A stretch of DNA of 64,000 bases, from assembly GCA_965603125.1 (NCBI GenBank), contig CBFDBU010000008.1, positions 62,001 through 126,000 of the forward strand, written 5' to 3'. Position numbers and translations under genes: made by a program. The number at the start of each line of letters is the position of its first letter. Position 1 is the first letter of the stretch. Source of the DNA: JAJRTA01 sp965603125. Its GTDB lineage: Bacteria; Zixibacteria; MSB-5A5; GN15; FEB-12. The notes under the pieces were generated by a model. The model was given only the letters and a program-made list of their open reading frames with translations. It did no database searches and was not told the origin of the DNA. Shown here one piece after another: positions 1 through 8,993 of the stretch.

Positions 1-707
1 CTGTCAGGCACACGCGAGGTCAAGGCAAAATCGCCCCACATCGGTCCGGAATCGTAGGCCACCTGGCAGGAATAGCCTGTGCCTTGATTGTTGTGGCCTA
101 CGGTGACGGCGCAATTTGCGACGTAACTAGTATCAAGTCCGCCCTGACCGTCATCCTCGGTCCGCAGCACCTGGGTTACATCAAGACCACCGTAGCCACT
201 ATATTCACCCGGAGGTTGAACGGACACACCGACGCCGGGTTGAAGCTGGGTGCCGGTCATACCCATGTAACAATTATAGTACGTGTGACGATCTACTAGA
301 ACCATACTCGGCAAATGCATATAGGTGAAGTGAACCCCGAACCCATAAGCCTTGCCGTCACCCAGGTCAGGACCCCAGCCCCAATTGACCATGCGGCGCA
401 TCGAGCCGTTACGCTGCTTGTCGTACCAGGTCTCACCAACCTTCACACCCGGCGACACGCCGAGCTTCTCAGTCCCGCCCAGGGACTGAGTCGGCACGAC
501 CCTGCCGGTCGAAACGGAGAAATCTTGCTCATCAGGGAAAGAGTACATCTCCACCCTGTTGATAAGAGGATTGAGCACCTTTCGTTTCTCAACCGGTTTC
601 TCGGAAGCGCCCGCCTGCGTCGTCAGGAAGGCCACCACCAGTAAGGAGAGCACCAGCGCTATTGAAGTTCTCCTTGCCGTACAATTGCTCCTTTCAAGAT
701 ATTTCAT
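1..707 (-). CDS. Exported protein of unknown function, 5' part only
   Basis: The frame starts at ATG 707 and stays open to the window edge, so about 235 codons are present and the C-terminus is missing. Residues 1-34 form a signal peptide: a charged start (MKYLERSNCTARR), a hydrophobic core (IALVLSLLVVAFL) and a small-residue cleavage region ending QAGA. The mature part is rich in Gly, Tyr and Trp (for example MVNWGWGPDLGDG and YGFGVHFTYMHLP), as in secreted or surface proteins. I do not recognise the family. Short plus-strand ORFs at 84-299 and 315-644 are antisense shadows of it. Export is well supported by sequence; function is unknown. Confidence 0.75.
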   Translation of the reverse strand, partial: MKYLERSNCTARRTSIALVLSLLVVAFLTTQAGASEKPVEKRKVLNPLINRVEMYSFPDEQDFSVSTGRVVPTQSLGGTEKLGVSPGVKVGETWYDKQRNGSMRRMVNWGWGPDLGDGKAYGFGVHFTYMHLPSMVLVDRHTYYNCYMGMTGTQLQPGVGVSVQPPGEYSGYGGLDVTQVLRTEDDGQGGLDTSYVANCAVTVGHNNQGTGYSCQVAYDSGPMWGDFALTSRVPD

Positions 708-1433
708 AACTCTCAACCTTCTCCTGTAGTTTCATGCTTGAAACGCATACCCGTGATCCCTCAACAGTATTTCGCCGTCACTTCGGTATAGATTTCCGGC
801 GCCACTAAGACTGTGTCGCCCACCCCTGCCGCATCAATCCCCGCCTGAATCGTCGGCTGATCTACAGGTGCGTGAATCGTGGCTACAGACCCAGCCGCAC
901 AACATCCCTTCAATGACAAGAACTGAACTCTTCATAGAACCCCTACATTAGTGGCTGGCCCTTTCGACCAAATGTAGCCCAAAAGGGCCAGGTTGTCAAG
1001 GTAATCCGCACTTGTCCCTACCGCTATGAGCTACCCGTGACCACAAGAATTCCGCCGACTGCCTTCAATTGCCACAACGGTGTTCCAGTAGTCCCGGCAG
1101 TAAACTACTCCACTAACGCAAACCTGTCACCAACGCGGTCAGTATGTCCAGCCGCACATTTGTCTCGCGTCTTCTGCACAGTCCGCCGGGCTGTCAGCCA
1201 CCGGCGGAGTCTGCGATTTCGGCTGCAAGTTCCAACTGGGCCACGCTCCCCCCTTTTACAGTTGATCGAGAAGGAGTCAATACTCACACTCTGACTGGAG
1301 TGAAAAACAGGGGCAGACCACGATGCCCACGTGAACGAACCCACAGTGTACGGAGAGACTGCTGATAGCCACGCGGTGGTTGCACAACAAGTTACAGGGA
1401 AAGCAAGCCGCAGATCATTGGCTTATATGGAAA
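708..1433. other. Intergenic region without a recognisable gene
   Basis: Short overlapping ORFs on both strands between 1037 and 1365 have no recognisable motif, start context or family, and I treat them as chance. The only structure I see is an inverted repeat, CTGGCCCTTT at 955-964 and AAAGGGCCAG at 982-991 (10 bp stem, 17-base loop). It has no T tract. The promoter of the minus-strand gene starting at 707 should lie near 720-780 but is not clear. Confidence 0.5.
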
Positions 1434-1855
1434 TGCCGAAGGGGGGACTCGAAGCCCCACTCCCTTGCGAGAACTGCGCCCTGAACGCAGCGTGTCTACC
1501 GATTTCACCACTTCGACATCCGGTGTCTCACAAGCACCTCGAGCGACGAATCGTTTTGGTGATATCTCCTTGGTGTCCGAATATTGTCCATCAATAAGCT
1601 CCGATGACTCAATCGCCTTACGCTTGTGCGACGTACTAAGAGGGGAATATCGCAGCGTCTTGTCAATGCTTTTGTGCCCCAATAACTCCTTTACAGTCAG
1701 TAAGTCCAGATCGTTCATCACCAGGTGAGACGCAAAAGTGTGACGAAGATCATGGAACCTAAACCGAGCAATCCTGGCCCGCTTGAGGGCGTTGGCGAAG
1801 GCTGTACTGAGGTCTCTCCGTTTGTCGCCGCTGTGCTTGGCAAAGGCGAAGGGTC
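1392..1855 (-). pseudogene. Tyrosine recombinase (phage-type integrase), 3' fragment
   Basis: Reading the minus strand down from about 1855 gives the C-terminal catalytic part of a tyrosine recombinase. Visible are the His-x-x-Arg box in FRFHDLRHTFASHL, the LLTVKELLGHKS segment and the nucleophile Tyr in TLRYSPLS. The N-terminal core-binding domain and the first catalytic Arg are absent: homology stops at about 1855, where a transposase fragment on the other strand begins. The frame stays open through the tRNA-Leu gene and stops only at 1392, so its last 40 or so codons are translated tRNA. This is a remnant of an integrated element, almost certainly not active. Confidence 0.8.
1434..1517 (-). 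tRNA. tRNA-Leu (anticodon CAG)
   Basis: The reverse strand folds as a class II tRNA of 84 bases. Acceptor strands GTCGAAG (1517-1511) and CTTCGGC (1441-1435) pair, with one U-G wobble. The anticodon stem CTGCG/CGCAG encloses the loop TTCAGGG, giving anticodon CAG for leucine CUG codons. A long variable arm follows, as expected for Leu, and the discriminator base is A. CCA is not encoded. The T arm reads GGGGC-TTCGAGT-CCCCC, so the innermost pair, normally the near-universal G53-C61, is a C-C mismatch. The copy may therefore be impaired. The gene lies inside the reading frame of the recombinase fragment. Confidence 0.85.
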
Positions 1856-2224
1856 CTCAAGACGATCTATTCAGCGCCGAACGTGGACGCCGCCGAAGAA
1901 GCTCTGGCTGCCTTCGAAGCCAGGTATCAGGACCGCTTCCCCCGGATCGCCCGCTCGTGGCGTTGTTGCTGGATGAACATCATTCCGTTTTTTAGCTACC
2001 CGCCGGAGATTCGGAAGGTTATCTATACCACCAACGCCATTGAATCGATGCAGGCACAACTTAGAAAGGTGATTCGGAATCGCGGCTCGTTTCCTACGGC
2101 CGACTCGGTCAGGAAGGTGATCTACTTGGCATTCCAGAGAATCTCGCAGAAATGGAAGCGGCCCATCAAGGATTGGGTCGCAGCCCTGAACCACTTCAGC
2201 ATTATGTTCGAGGGAAGGATCTGA
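1855..2224 (+). pseudogene. IS256-family (mutator type) transposase, 3' fragment
   Basis: From about 1855 the frame encodes the C-terminal third of an IS256-family DDE transposase. Recognisable pieces are LKTIYSAPNVDAAEEALAAF, PPEIRKVIYTTNAIESMQ, QLRKVIRNRGSFPTADS and the end KRPIKDWVAALNHFSIMF. The N-terminal two thirds, with the first catalytic Asp residues, are missing. The break coincides with the end of the recombinase fragment on the opposite strand, so the junction is probably one deletion or insertion event. Confidence 0.85.
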
Positions 2225-2266
2225 CAATCGTGAACCGGTCGCTTACACAAAATTCCGGACACTCTC
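1855..2266 (+). mobile_element. IS256-family element remnant with right end
   Basis: Beyond the transposase stop, bases 2242-2266 (starting CTTACACAAAATTCCGGAC and ending ACTCTC) look like the terminal inverted repeat of IS256-family elements, so the right end is kept. The left end and most of the transposase are gone and no matching left repeat is visible in the window. Confidence 0.65.
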
Positions 2267-2302
2267 CCTTTCATAAGTGCGGTTTCGACAACCACGTTCC
2301 GC

Positions 2303-2321
2303 CAAAAGCACAGGGCTTTTG
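2303..2321 (-). terminator. Possible weak terminator hairpin
   Basis: CAAAAGC (2303-2309) and GCTTTTG (2315-2321) form a 7 bp stem with a 5-base loop just past the stop of the large minus-strand gene ending at 2345. There is no separate T tract, so this is tentative. Confidence 0.3.
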
Positions 2322-2344
2322 ATCTACCTGCTCATTCGGCAGGA

Positions 2345-4969
2345 CTACATTATTATCACGAACTTGCCCATCTGAATGCGGCCGCTCTCATGGTCCTCGA
2401 CGCTCCAGTAGTACAATCCCGAAACGACCGTCTGCGTGTTGCGGGTAATCAGGTTCCATTGTGCCTGGGTGGCCGTTCCATCGCGGGGTTGTTTGTCGTT
2501 CTCGATTTCGCGTACCAGGTCGCCGTCGATCGTGTATATGCGTATGGTGCACCGGGGCGGCACGTTTGCGAAATGGATGGCGCGGACCCTGTCGGGGGGG
2601 CGGACTATTTCCGTCCGGCCTTCCAGGCCGCGCTCGCGATACTCGCCGTCTCCGCGGTAAGGGTTGGGATACACGAATACGTCGAGGTTGTCACGTTGCA
2701 CTTCATCCCAGGGGCTGAGCGCGTAGACATTCTGCATACCAAGCGTGACCGATGATTCCAGGGATTCCAGCCCGGACTCAGGGGAGCCGTAGTCGAAAGC
2801 TGTCACATTGACCCAGTAGGGGACGGTAGGTAGCAGATCGGCAATGGTGAATTCGTACTCGAAGTACTTCAGGTGGCCGTCCTCGGTCAGTTCCTCGGGC
2901 CGGGCCGAATCCGGGCAGAGGCTGGTGGGGTAGGGCTGACCCCGGTAGATCTTGCGAATGGGGGTGGTGACGCCGAACACCGACGCGTTGAAATCCTGTG
3001 CAGCGAAGTAAAACTGGGAATCGGGATAGAGCGGGTGTTCGTAGGGCCGATTTCTCGTGAAATCCAACGGCTGAAAACTCCCGTCGTTACAGGACTCGCC
3101 GTAGAGGCACCTGAGTTCCTCAAGAGTGAACGGTGTCTCCTGCAGTTCATACTCGATTCGCCTATCATTCCAGACGAACTTGTTGTAGTCCTCACGGTCG
3201 TAGGAAGCCACCAGGGTGAAGCTGGAGGCCCGATCGTCGCGGGCCAGGTACACCCGATATCCTTCAAAGTCGAACTCCCGCGAGAAGACGTCTCGCGTGG
3301 TCTCGGAGCGCAGCCCGTTGAACCGTATCGTCAGACTTCCAACCCTCCGGTCGATCCAGAAGTCGGGAGGCGGCGGGGGGGAGGCTCCCCGAAAATCCGG
3401 TACGCCGTCGCCCTCGTAGTAGAATGTGTCGCAGACAGTGTAGTTCCAGCCGGTGTCAACCTGCAGCGGGGACTCAGAGAGGGTGTCCAGGATGATCAAT
3501 GAATCGGTGCAACAGATTCTCATTTTCCCGTAATACCCGTTGCCATCGGTGTCGACGCCGGGGTTGTCGTATATCCACGAGGCCCACTGGCTGTTCGCGG
3601 CCAGGTCGGTGAAATCCACATTCCGGTAGTACTCATCAGGGTCACCTGGGAGGTTGGAGACGTTGTCGTTGTCTCCGTGAAAGTCTTCGCCTCCCACATA
3701 CGCAAATGACACCGGCAGGGTCTGCTCCGGACGGATGTGGAAGGGGCCGAAAGATATCAAATACCTGGTATCGAAACCATCAGCGAAATCGTCGGCCAGT
3801 TCCTGGTTCGGATACTGCCACAGGGTATCGCCGGGCTGGATGACGGCGGTGCGTATCTGGTCGTAGTCGAATTCCTGATTGCGCATGACGTAGTACTTGT
3901 TGACATCACCTTCCGGGGTGCCCAGGCCGCCGGTGCCGAAATCACGGAAGTTCTCGCCCCGTCGCCCCATGAAAGGTCTTTCACGGGGGCCGAAACACAG
4001 TGAGGGGTTCATGTTGCCGATCCACCAGTTGAAACTGACGTCCAGCGAATCCGAGGGTGTGCGCACAATCCGGGTGGCGGTCACGGCCGGACAGGGATGA
4101 AACTGACCGTCATTGTGTATCCGATTGAAGTCGCCGTCATTATCCGCTATCCAGGCAGTGAAGACAGTATCCACATAATCGCAGGCGCCGTACCGGGACG
4201 GGTGGCGGTAAAGGAATCCGCAGATATCGTCGGCAAAGCCCCGGGAGTTGACGCAGTCGAAGCAGACATCGGCATCGACATATATCCCCATGTAGACATC
4301 GTTCAGATTCCGGGAACCGATGTTCCTTATCTTGTAATCGAACAGAACGAAATCCTCCGCATACGAGTACGACCAGGCGTAGGAGGCCTGCGTTATCTCG
4401 ATGTTCAGGGGCATGTGGGGTCTGCCGAAAGCGTCCGCCAAAACTCCCTCGGTTAGGGTATCCATGTAGACGGCGATGTAGTCTTCTTCCGAAATGGCGC
4501 CGTTAAACTCCGGCTTGGTGGGATCGGTAATGGAGCGGTACACGATCTCCCCGAAGGGCTCCTCGTCCGGGTACATCTCGGCTCCACCGCCCCACCCGTC
4601 TGCGCCCACGGAGACAAGGGTGTCGCGTCCGATCACGGCGCCGATCCAGAAGGCAGCGCCGTACAGATACTCCATGTCGGAGTTCTTCGGGTATTCGCAG
4701 GACGGCACTTGTTCGCCGGTAAACCAGTCAAATCTCGGGCCGGGGTGATAATTGTTGCCGAAAGTCCCATTGTTGGCAACACCCAACTCGATTTGCCCTA
4801 CGCGGTGGGCCACCAGGCAATGAACGGGAGAGGCGGCCGCCTGGCCCGTTCGAGCAGACCTGACCTGGTCGGCACCCGGGGCGATTCTGGCTGAGACGGC
4901 GGTGGCAAGGACCAGGCTGCCTGCCGCCGCGGCGACGATCCGGATCGTCCTGTTGTTCAGTGTAAACAT
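2345..4969 (-). CDS. Large exported protein with C-terminal FlgD-like/sorting-type domain
   Basis: This is an 874 aa protein with an N-terminal signal peptide (IRIVAAAAGSLVLATAVSA, cleavage near residue 28). The mature part has many aromatic and acidic residues and cysteines, and I recognise no enzyme motif. The last 100 or so residues, from VFVYPNPYRGDGEY through IRIYTIDGDLVREIEN to GLYYWSVEDHESGR and GKFVII, match the FlgD-like Ig fold or sorting-type domain found at the end of many secreted FCB-group proteins. By family knowledge such tails act in cell-surface attachment or type IX-like export; which of these applies here is not shown. It stands alone between the mobile-element scar and mazG. 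Confidence 0.8.
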   Translation of the reverse strand: MFTLNNRTIRIVAAAAGSLVLATAVSARIAPGADQVRSARTGQAAASPVHCLVAHRVGQIELGVANNGTFGNNYHPGPRFDWFTGEQVPSCEYPKNSDMEYLYGAAFWIGAVIGRDTLVSVGADGWGGGAEMYPDEEPFGEIVYRSITDPTKPEFNGAISEEDYIAVYMDTLTEGVLADAFGRPHMPLNIEITQASYAWSYSYAEDFVLFDYKIRNIGSRNLNDVYMGIYVDADVCFDCVNSRGFADDICGFLYRHPSRYGACDYVDTVFTAWIADNDGDFNRIHNDGQFHPCPAVTATRIVRTPSDSLDVSFNWWIGNMNPSLCFGPRERPFMGRRGENFRDFGTGGLGTPEGDVNKYYVMRNQEFDYDQIRTAVIQPGDTLWQYPNQELADDFADGFDTRYLISFGPFHIRPEQTLPVSFAYVGGEDFHGDNDNVSNLPGDPDEYYRNVDFTDLAANSQWASWIYDNPGVDTDGNGYYGKMRICCTDSLIILDTLSESPLQVDTGWNYTVCDTFYYEGDGVPDFRGASPPPPPDFWIDRRVGSLTIRFNGLRSETTRDVFSREFDFEGYRVYLARDDRASSFTLVASYDREDYNKFVWNDRRIEYELQETPFTLEELRCLYGESCNDGSFQPLDFTRNRPYEHPLYPDSQFYFAAQDFNASVFGVTTPIRKIYRGQPYPTSLCPDSARPEELTEDGHLKYFEYEFTIADLLPTVPYWVNVTAFDYGSPESGLESLESSVTLGMQNVYALSPWDEVQRDNLDVFVYPNPYRGDGEYRERGLEGRTEIVRPPDRVRAIHFANVPPRCTIRIYTIDGDLVREIENDKQPRDGTATQAQWNLITRNTQTVVSGLYYWSVEDHESGRIQMGKFVIIM

Positions 4970-5134
4970 AGGCGCGGTATCCGCTTTTTACGCGTTCCTC
5001 AGCTTTTCATTAGGACGTAGACAGGTCGCAAACGTTGTATGGTTCCTCAGGAAGTTGTTGAGGGAGTGTTTCGTCATCCCGTTAGGTCGGGATCGCTTCA
5101 GGAGACCGTCTGCCGCTTGTGGGCCGACCCCCGC

Positions 5135-5962
5135 TCAATCACCGGATGAATCCCGTTTCACATCCTGCCAGATCTCCTCCAGTTGGTTCAAAGAGAAATC
5201 TGGGAACCGCTTGCCCGAAGCGAGAACCCTTTTTTCCAGCTTCTCGAATCTCGTCTTGAATTTCTTGAGGGCACGTTTGAGGGCCTGTTCCGGATCGATA
5301 CCGAGCTTCCGAGCCAGTGATGCCGTGGCGAAAAGCAGATCCCCGATCTCGTCGGCCAGTCGTTCGTTGTTGCCTGTTTCCATTGCCGACTTGATCTCGT
5401 GTAGTTCCTCGTCCAGTTTGTCGATCACATCGTCGGCCTGGTGCCAGTCGAAACCGACGCCGGAGGCCTTTTCTCCCATGCGGAAAGCCATGTTGAGGGC
5501 AGGCATGGACTCCGGCAGGCCCGAGAGGACCGATTTCTTTTCACCGGATTCGATCTTGAGCCGTTCCCACTGATCGCGGACCTGCTTTGGATTCAACTGC
5601 TCCGGCCTACCGAAAACGTGGGGATGACGTGCGATCAGTTTCTCCGCGATTGATTCTACGGCGTCATCGGCCCCAAAGGCGCCGCTCTCCTGGGCCAGTT
5701 GGGCATGAAAAACGATCTGGCAGAGCAGATCACCAAGCTCTTCGCAAAGGGCGCGGCTGTCTCCGGCTTCCACGGCTTCGACCACCTCGTAGGCCTCCTC
5801 GATCAGGTATGGAAGCAGGCTCTTGTGGGTCTGCTTACGGTCCCAGGCACAACCGTCCTCGGAGCGCAGGATAGCCATTATCAGCTTCAGCCTCTCCCAG
5901 GCGGGGAGTTTTTTATCGAGAACACGGCTTCGGGAATCCTGCATAATTGTCGATAATACCAT
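5135..5962 (-). CDS. mazG: Nucleoside triphosphate pyrophosphohydrolase MazG
   Basis: This 275 aa protein has the two-domain layout of MazG, which hydrolyses (d)NTPs to NMP and pyrophosphate and cleans the nucleotide pool. Domain 1 shows WDRKQTHKSLLPYLIEEAYE with the metal-binding EExxE helix and the partner ELGDLLCQIVFHAQLA. Domain 2 repeats it with KLDEELHEIKSAM and DEIGDLLFATASLARK. The length is normal for the family. ATG 5962 is used; a second ATG lies six codons inside, and neither has a good ribosome binding site. It is transcribed divergently from valS, with 126 bases between the starts. Confidence 0.93.
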   Translation of the reverse strand: MVLSTIMQDSRSRVLDKKLPAWERLKLIMAILRSEDGCAWDRKQTHKSLLPYLIEEAYEVVEAVEAGDSRALCEELGDLLCQIVFHAQLAQESGAFGADDAVESIAEKLIARHPHVFGRPEQLNPKQVRDQWERLKIESGEKKSVLSGLPESMPALNMAFRMGEKASGVGFDWHQADDVIDKLDEELHEIKSAMETGNNERLADEIGDLLFATASLARKLGIDPEQALKRALKKFKTRFEKLEKRVLASGKRFPDFSLNQLEEIWQDVKRDSSGD

Positions 5963-6000
5963 ATGTTAACCGTTATGCCAACTCCTTTTGAACAGTCGTC

Positions 6001-6029
6001 TTGACAAGAAAGAAAGGCAAGGCTATGTT
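6001..6029 (+). promoter_or_regulatory. Predicted sigma-70-type promoter of valS
   Basis: TTGACA (6001-6006), a 17-base spacer and TATGTT (6024-6029) match the housekeeping consensus well. A start near 6036 would give a leader of about 50 bases before ATG 6089. I see no T-box in that leader. Confidence 0.6.
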
Positions 6030-6088
6030 TGGACGCTTGAGTCCAAAACTTGAGCGGTCTTTTGTCAGCTTGAGCTGTTGAGAATGCC

Positions 6089-8764
6089 ATGAGTCCTAAG
6101 ACGGATACAAAGAAGAAGCAATCCACGGCCTACTCGCCGGCCGAAGTCGAAGACAAAATCCTGCGCCGCTGGCTGGGGGCGGGCTATTTCCACGGCCGGG
6201 TGGACACGGCTGCCGAGCCGTACAGCATTGTAATCCCTCCTCCCAACGTTACCGACGTCCTTCACCTGGGGCATGCCCTGAACAACACCATTCAGGATAT
6301 CCTGATCCGGCGGCATCGCATGGAGAACTACGAGACGATCTGGATTCCGGGGGTCGATCACGCCGGTATCGCGACGCAGGTGATTGTCGAGAAACAGTTG
6401 GTCAGGGAGGGAACCACGCGGCGGGAGATCGGCCGCGAGAAGTTCCAGGAACGCACTGCCGGGTGGGCGCAGCGGAACAAGGACATTATCGTCGACCAGT
6501 TGAAGAAGATGGGTTGCAGTTGCGACTGGGAGCGCACCCGCTTCACATTCGACGAGGGCCTCTCGAGAGCCGTCGCCGAAGTGTTTATGCATCTGTACGA
6601 GAAGGGCTGGATCTATCGCGGGCACCGGATAGTCAACTGGTGCCCCTCCTGCCAGACGTCGCTGTCGGATGATGAGGTTGAACATGAGGAGATCGACGGC
6701 CATCTCTGGTACATCAAGTACAAGCTCAAGGGTTCCGATGAATTCCTGACGGTGGCCACGACGCGACCGGAGACGATGCTGGGTGACACCGGGCTGGCGG
6801 TATCGCCCAAGGATCGGCGGTTCAAGAAGTACGTGGGCAAACAGGTCATACTGCCGATCCTGGAGCGCGAAATCCCTATCGTCGCCGACAGTTTTGTCGA
6901 TCCTGAGTTCGGTACCGGCGTGGTGAAAGTGACTCCGGCCCATGACCCGAACGATTTCGAAATCGGTCGCCGCCATGATCTTCCGGAAATCAACATTCTC
7001 AACACCGACGGCTCACTCAACGAGAATGCAGGCAAGTTCAAGGGGCTGGATCGCTACGAGGTGCGCAAGCAATTGCTCGATGAGCTCAGAACGAAGGGAT
7101 TGCTGGAGAAAACCGAGAAGTACCAGCTATCTGCCGGTACCTGCTATCGCTGCCACCAGGTCATCGAGCCATACTTGTCCGATCAGTGGTTTGTGAAAAT
7201 GAGCAAGTTGGCAGCCCCGGCCATCGAAGCGGTCAAGAGCGGCAAAATAAAGTTCCATCCCGAATACTGGTCCAAGACATATCTGCACTGGTTGGAGAAC
7301 ATCCGCGACTGGTGTATCTCCCGCCAGCTCTGGTGGGGGCACCGGATTCCCGTCTGGTACGCCGAGGACGGCACCATCTTTGCCTCCATCGACCGACCCT
7401 CGGCTGAACATTGCCCGGGCTGTGACCCGAAGAGCCTCGTTCAGGATGAAGATGTTCTGGACACCTGGTTTTCGTCCTGGCTGTGGCCCTTTTCCACTAT
7501 GGGCTGGCCGGAGAAGACACCCGAGCTGAAGAAGTTTTATCCGACCAGGGTGCTTAGCACGGCTTCGGAAATCATCTATCTCTGGGTAGCGCGCATGGTC
7601 ATGGCCGGCTATGAGTTTATGGGCGAGGCCCCCTTCTCCGACGTCTATATCCACGGCACGTTGCGGGACGCCAATGGCGTCAAGATGTCGAAATCGCTCG
7701 GCAACGGAATCGACCCGCTTGAGATAATAGACAAGTACGGAGCCGACGCCCTGCGCATGTCGCTGGTTCTGGCCACTCCCGACGGCCAGGACCCCTGGAT
7801 CAGCAAAAACACATTTGAGATTGGCCGCAATTTCGTAAACAAGCTGCACCAGGTCTCGCGGTTCGTGATGATTCGCCTTGACGGATGCCCCCCGGTGCTG
7901 GACGCGGTTGACGATAACAACCTGGTCATATTCGATCGCTGGATACTCTCCCGCCTCGAGCGCACGATTCAGACGGTCGAGAAGGGGTTCCACGAATATC
8001 AGCTCTCGTCGGTGGCCAAGACCCTTTACAACTTCGTGTGGAACGATTACTGCTCCTGGTATATCGAGTTGATAAAGCCCGATTCCCCGTCCGTTCCGAT
8101 AAGAGAGGGTTCGCTCAACGTTGCCACCTACGTGCTGTACAACATCCTGAAACTTCTTTACCCCTTAGTACCGTTTGTTACCGAGAGGATCTATCTTGAT
8201 CTGTGCGGTGCGGACTACGACTCCGACAAGACCCTCACGTTCGGGCCGTGGCCGAAGACGCAGGGCGAACATATCAACGACTCCCTGGAACTCAGCCTCG
8301 AGCAGATCCAGGCGGTAGTTACCGCGGTGCGGGCGGTACGCTCCGAGTTGAACGTACCTCCCGGCAGGAAATCGGACCTGTACATCAGAACCGATGACGC
8401 TGAGTTCGGCCAACTGCTTGAGAGTCACATCGAGTACTTCCGCTCACTGGTGCGGGTTGAGAATCTTCACACCGGCTGCGACATCAGGAAACCGCCCGTG
8501 TCGGCCTCGGCCGTGATCTCAGGGGCGGAGATATTCGTGCCGCTGGAAGGCCTGATCGATATCGAGCTCGAAAAGAAGCGGACAGAGAAAGAGCTGAAGA
8601 ATCTCTCAGTGCAACTGGAGAAGATATCCAGGAAGCTGGCCAATGCCGATTTTCTGGCCAATGCTCCGAGCGAGGTTATCGAGCGTGAGAAAGGCAAAAA
8701 GCACGACTACCGGGAGCGGATCGAGAAGTTGAACAAGAACCTGGAACAGATTCTGGGTTGGTAA
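6089..8764 (+). CDS. valS: Valyl-tRNA synthetase
   Basis: This 891 aa class I synthetase charges tRNA-Val with valine in the cytoplasm. It has the HIGH-type motif as HLGH near residues 59-62 (PPPNVTDVLHLGHALNN), the IWIPGVDHAGIATQ segment typical of ValS, the editing-domain phrase VATTRPETMLGDTG and the KMSKS loop near residue 531 (NGVKMSKSLGNGIDPLEI). The anticodon-binding domain and a C-terminal Lys/Glu-rich coiled coil (about 820-890) complete a normal-length enzyme. The Val family is chosen over Ile and Leu by the WIPGVDHAG and PPPNVT signatures. It appears to be a single-gene unit, with a good promoter upstream and a terminator hairpin starting inside the stop codon. Confidence 0.97.
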   Translation: MSPKTDTKKKQSTAYSPAEVEDKILRRWLGAGYFHGRVDTAAEPYSIVIPPPNVTDVLHLGHALNNTIQDILIRRHRMENYETIWIPGVDHAGIATQVIVEKQLVREGTTRREIGREKFQERTAGWAQRNKDIIVDQLKKMGCSCDWERTRFTFDEGLSRAVAEVFMHLYEKGWIYRGHRIVNWCPSCQTSLSDDEVEHEEIDGHLWYIKYKLKGSDEFLTVATTRPETMLGDTGLAVSPKDRRFKKYVGKQVILPILEREIPIVADSFVDPEFGTGVVKVTPAHDPNDFEIGRRHDLPEINILNTDGSLNENAGKFKGLDRYEVRKQLLDELRTKGLLEKTEKYQLSAGTCYRCHQVIEPYLSDQWFVKMSKLAAPAIEAVKSGKIKFHPEYWSKTYLHWLENIRDWCISRQLWWGHRIPVWYAEDGTIFASIDRPSAEHCPGCDPKSLVQDEDVLDTWFSSWLWPFSTMGWPEKTPELKKFYPTRVLSTASEIIYLWVARMVMAGYEFMGEAPFSDVYIHGTLRDANGVKMSKSLGNGIDPLEIIDKYGADALRMSLVLATPDGQDPWISKNTFEIGRNFVNKLHQVSRFVMIRLDGCPPVLDAVDDNNLVIFDRWILSRLERTIQTVEKGFHEYQLSSVAKTLYNFVWNDYCSWYIELIKPDSPSVPIREGSLNVATYVLYNILKLLYPLVPFVTERIYLDLCGADYDSDKTLTFGPWPKTQGEHINDSLELSLEQIQAVVTAVRAVRSELNVPPGRKSDLYIRTDDAEFGQLLESHIEYFRSLVRVENLHTGCDIRKPPVSASAVISGAEIFVPLEGLIDIELEKKRTEKELKNLSVQLEKISRKLANADFLANAPSEVIEREKGKKHDYRERIEKLNKNLEQILGW

Positions 8765-8783
8765 CCGGCAATGACCGGTTTTT
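8763..8783 (+). terminator. Rho-independent terminator after valS
   Basis: AACCGG (8763-8768) and CCGGTT (8775-8780) form a 6 bp stem with loop CAATGA, followed by TTTC. The hairpin begins within the valS stop codon. Confidence 0.65.
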
Positions 8784-8993
8784 CTGCGACATAGGCTCTT
8801 TCGCGTAAGGGGGAAGTCACAAGATGGTCTCGGGCAGACCGGAGGGCTGTCTCAATAGTAAGTTGCCCAAGGCAACGGCTGAGTGACACCCTCAAGCTTG
8901 TTTAGTTGTGTCTCTTCCTGGACTGAATTCCCGTTCCAAACAAGTTTGAAACGGCCACCCGACGATGGCTTGTGGGCCCTGTGTGTAGTCTCC

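Noticed and set aside
955..991. 10 bp inverted repeat as a terminator
   Set aside because: The loop is long (17 bases) and there is no T tract on either side.
6030..6088. T-box leader in front of valS
   Set aside because: The leader is only about 50 bases and lacks the conserved T-box bulge sequence.
6065..6976. A 303-codon minus-strand ORF, and other long antisense frames within valS
   Set aside because: They are shadows of the valyl-tRNA synthetase reading frame.
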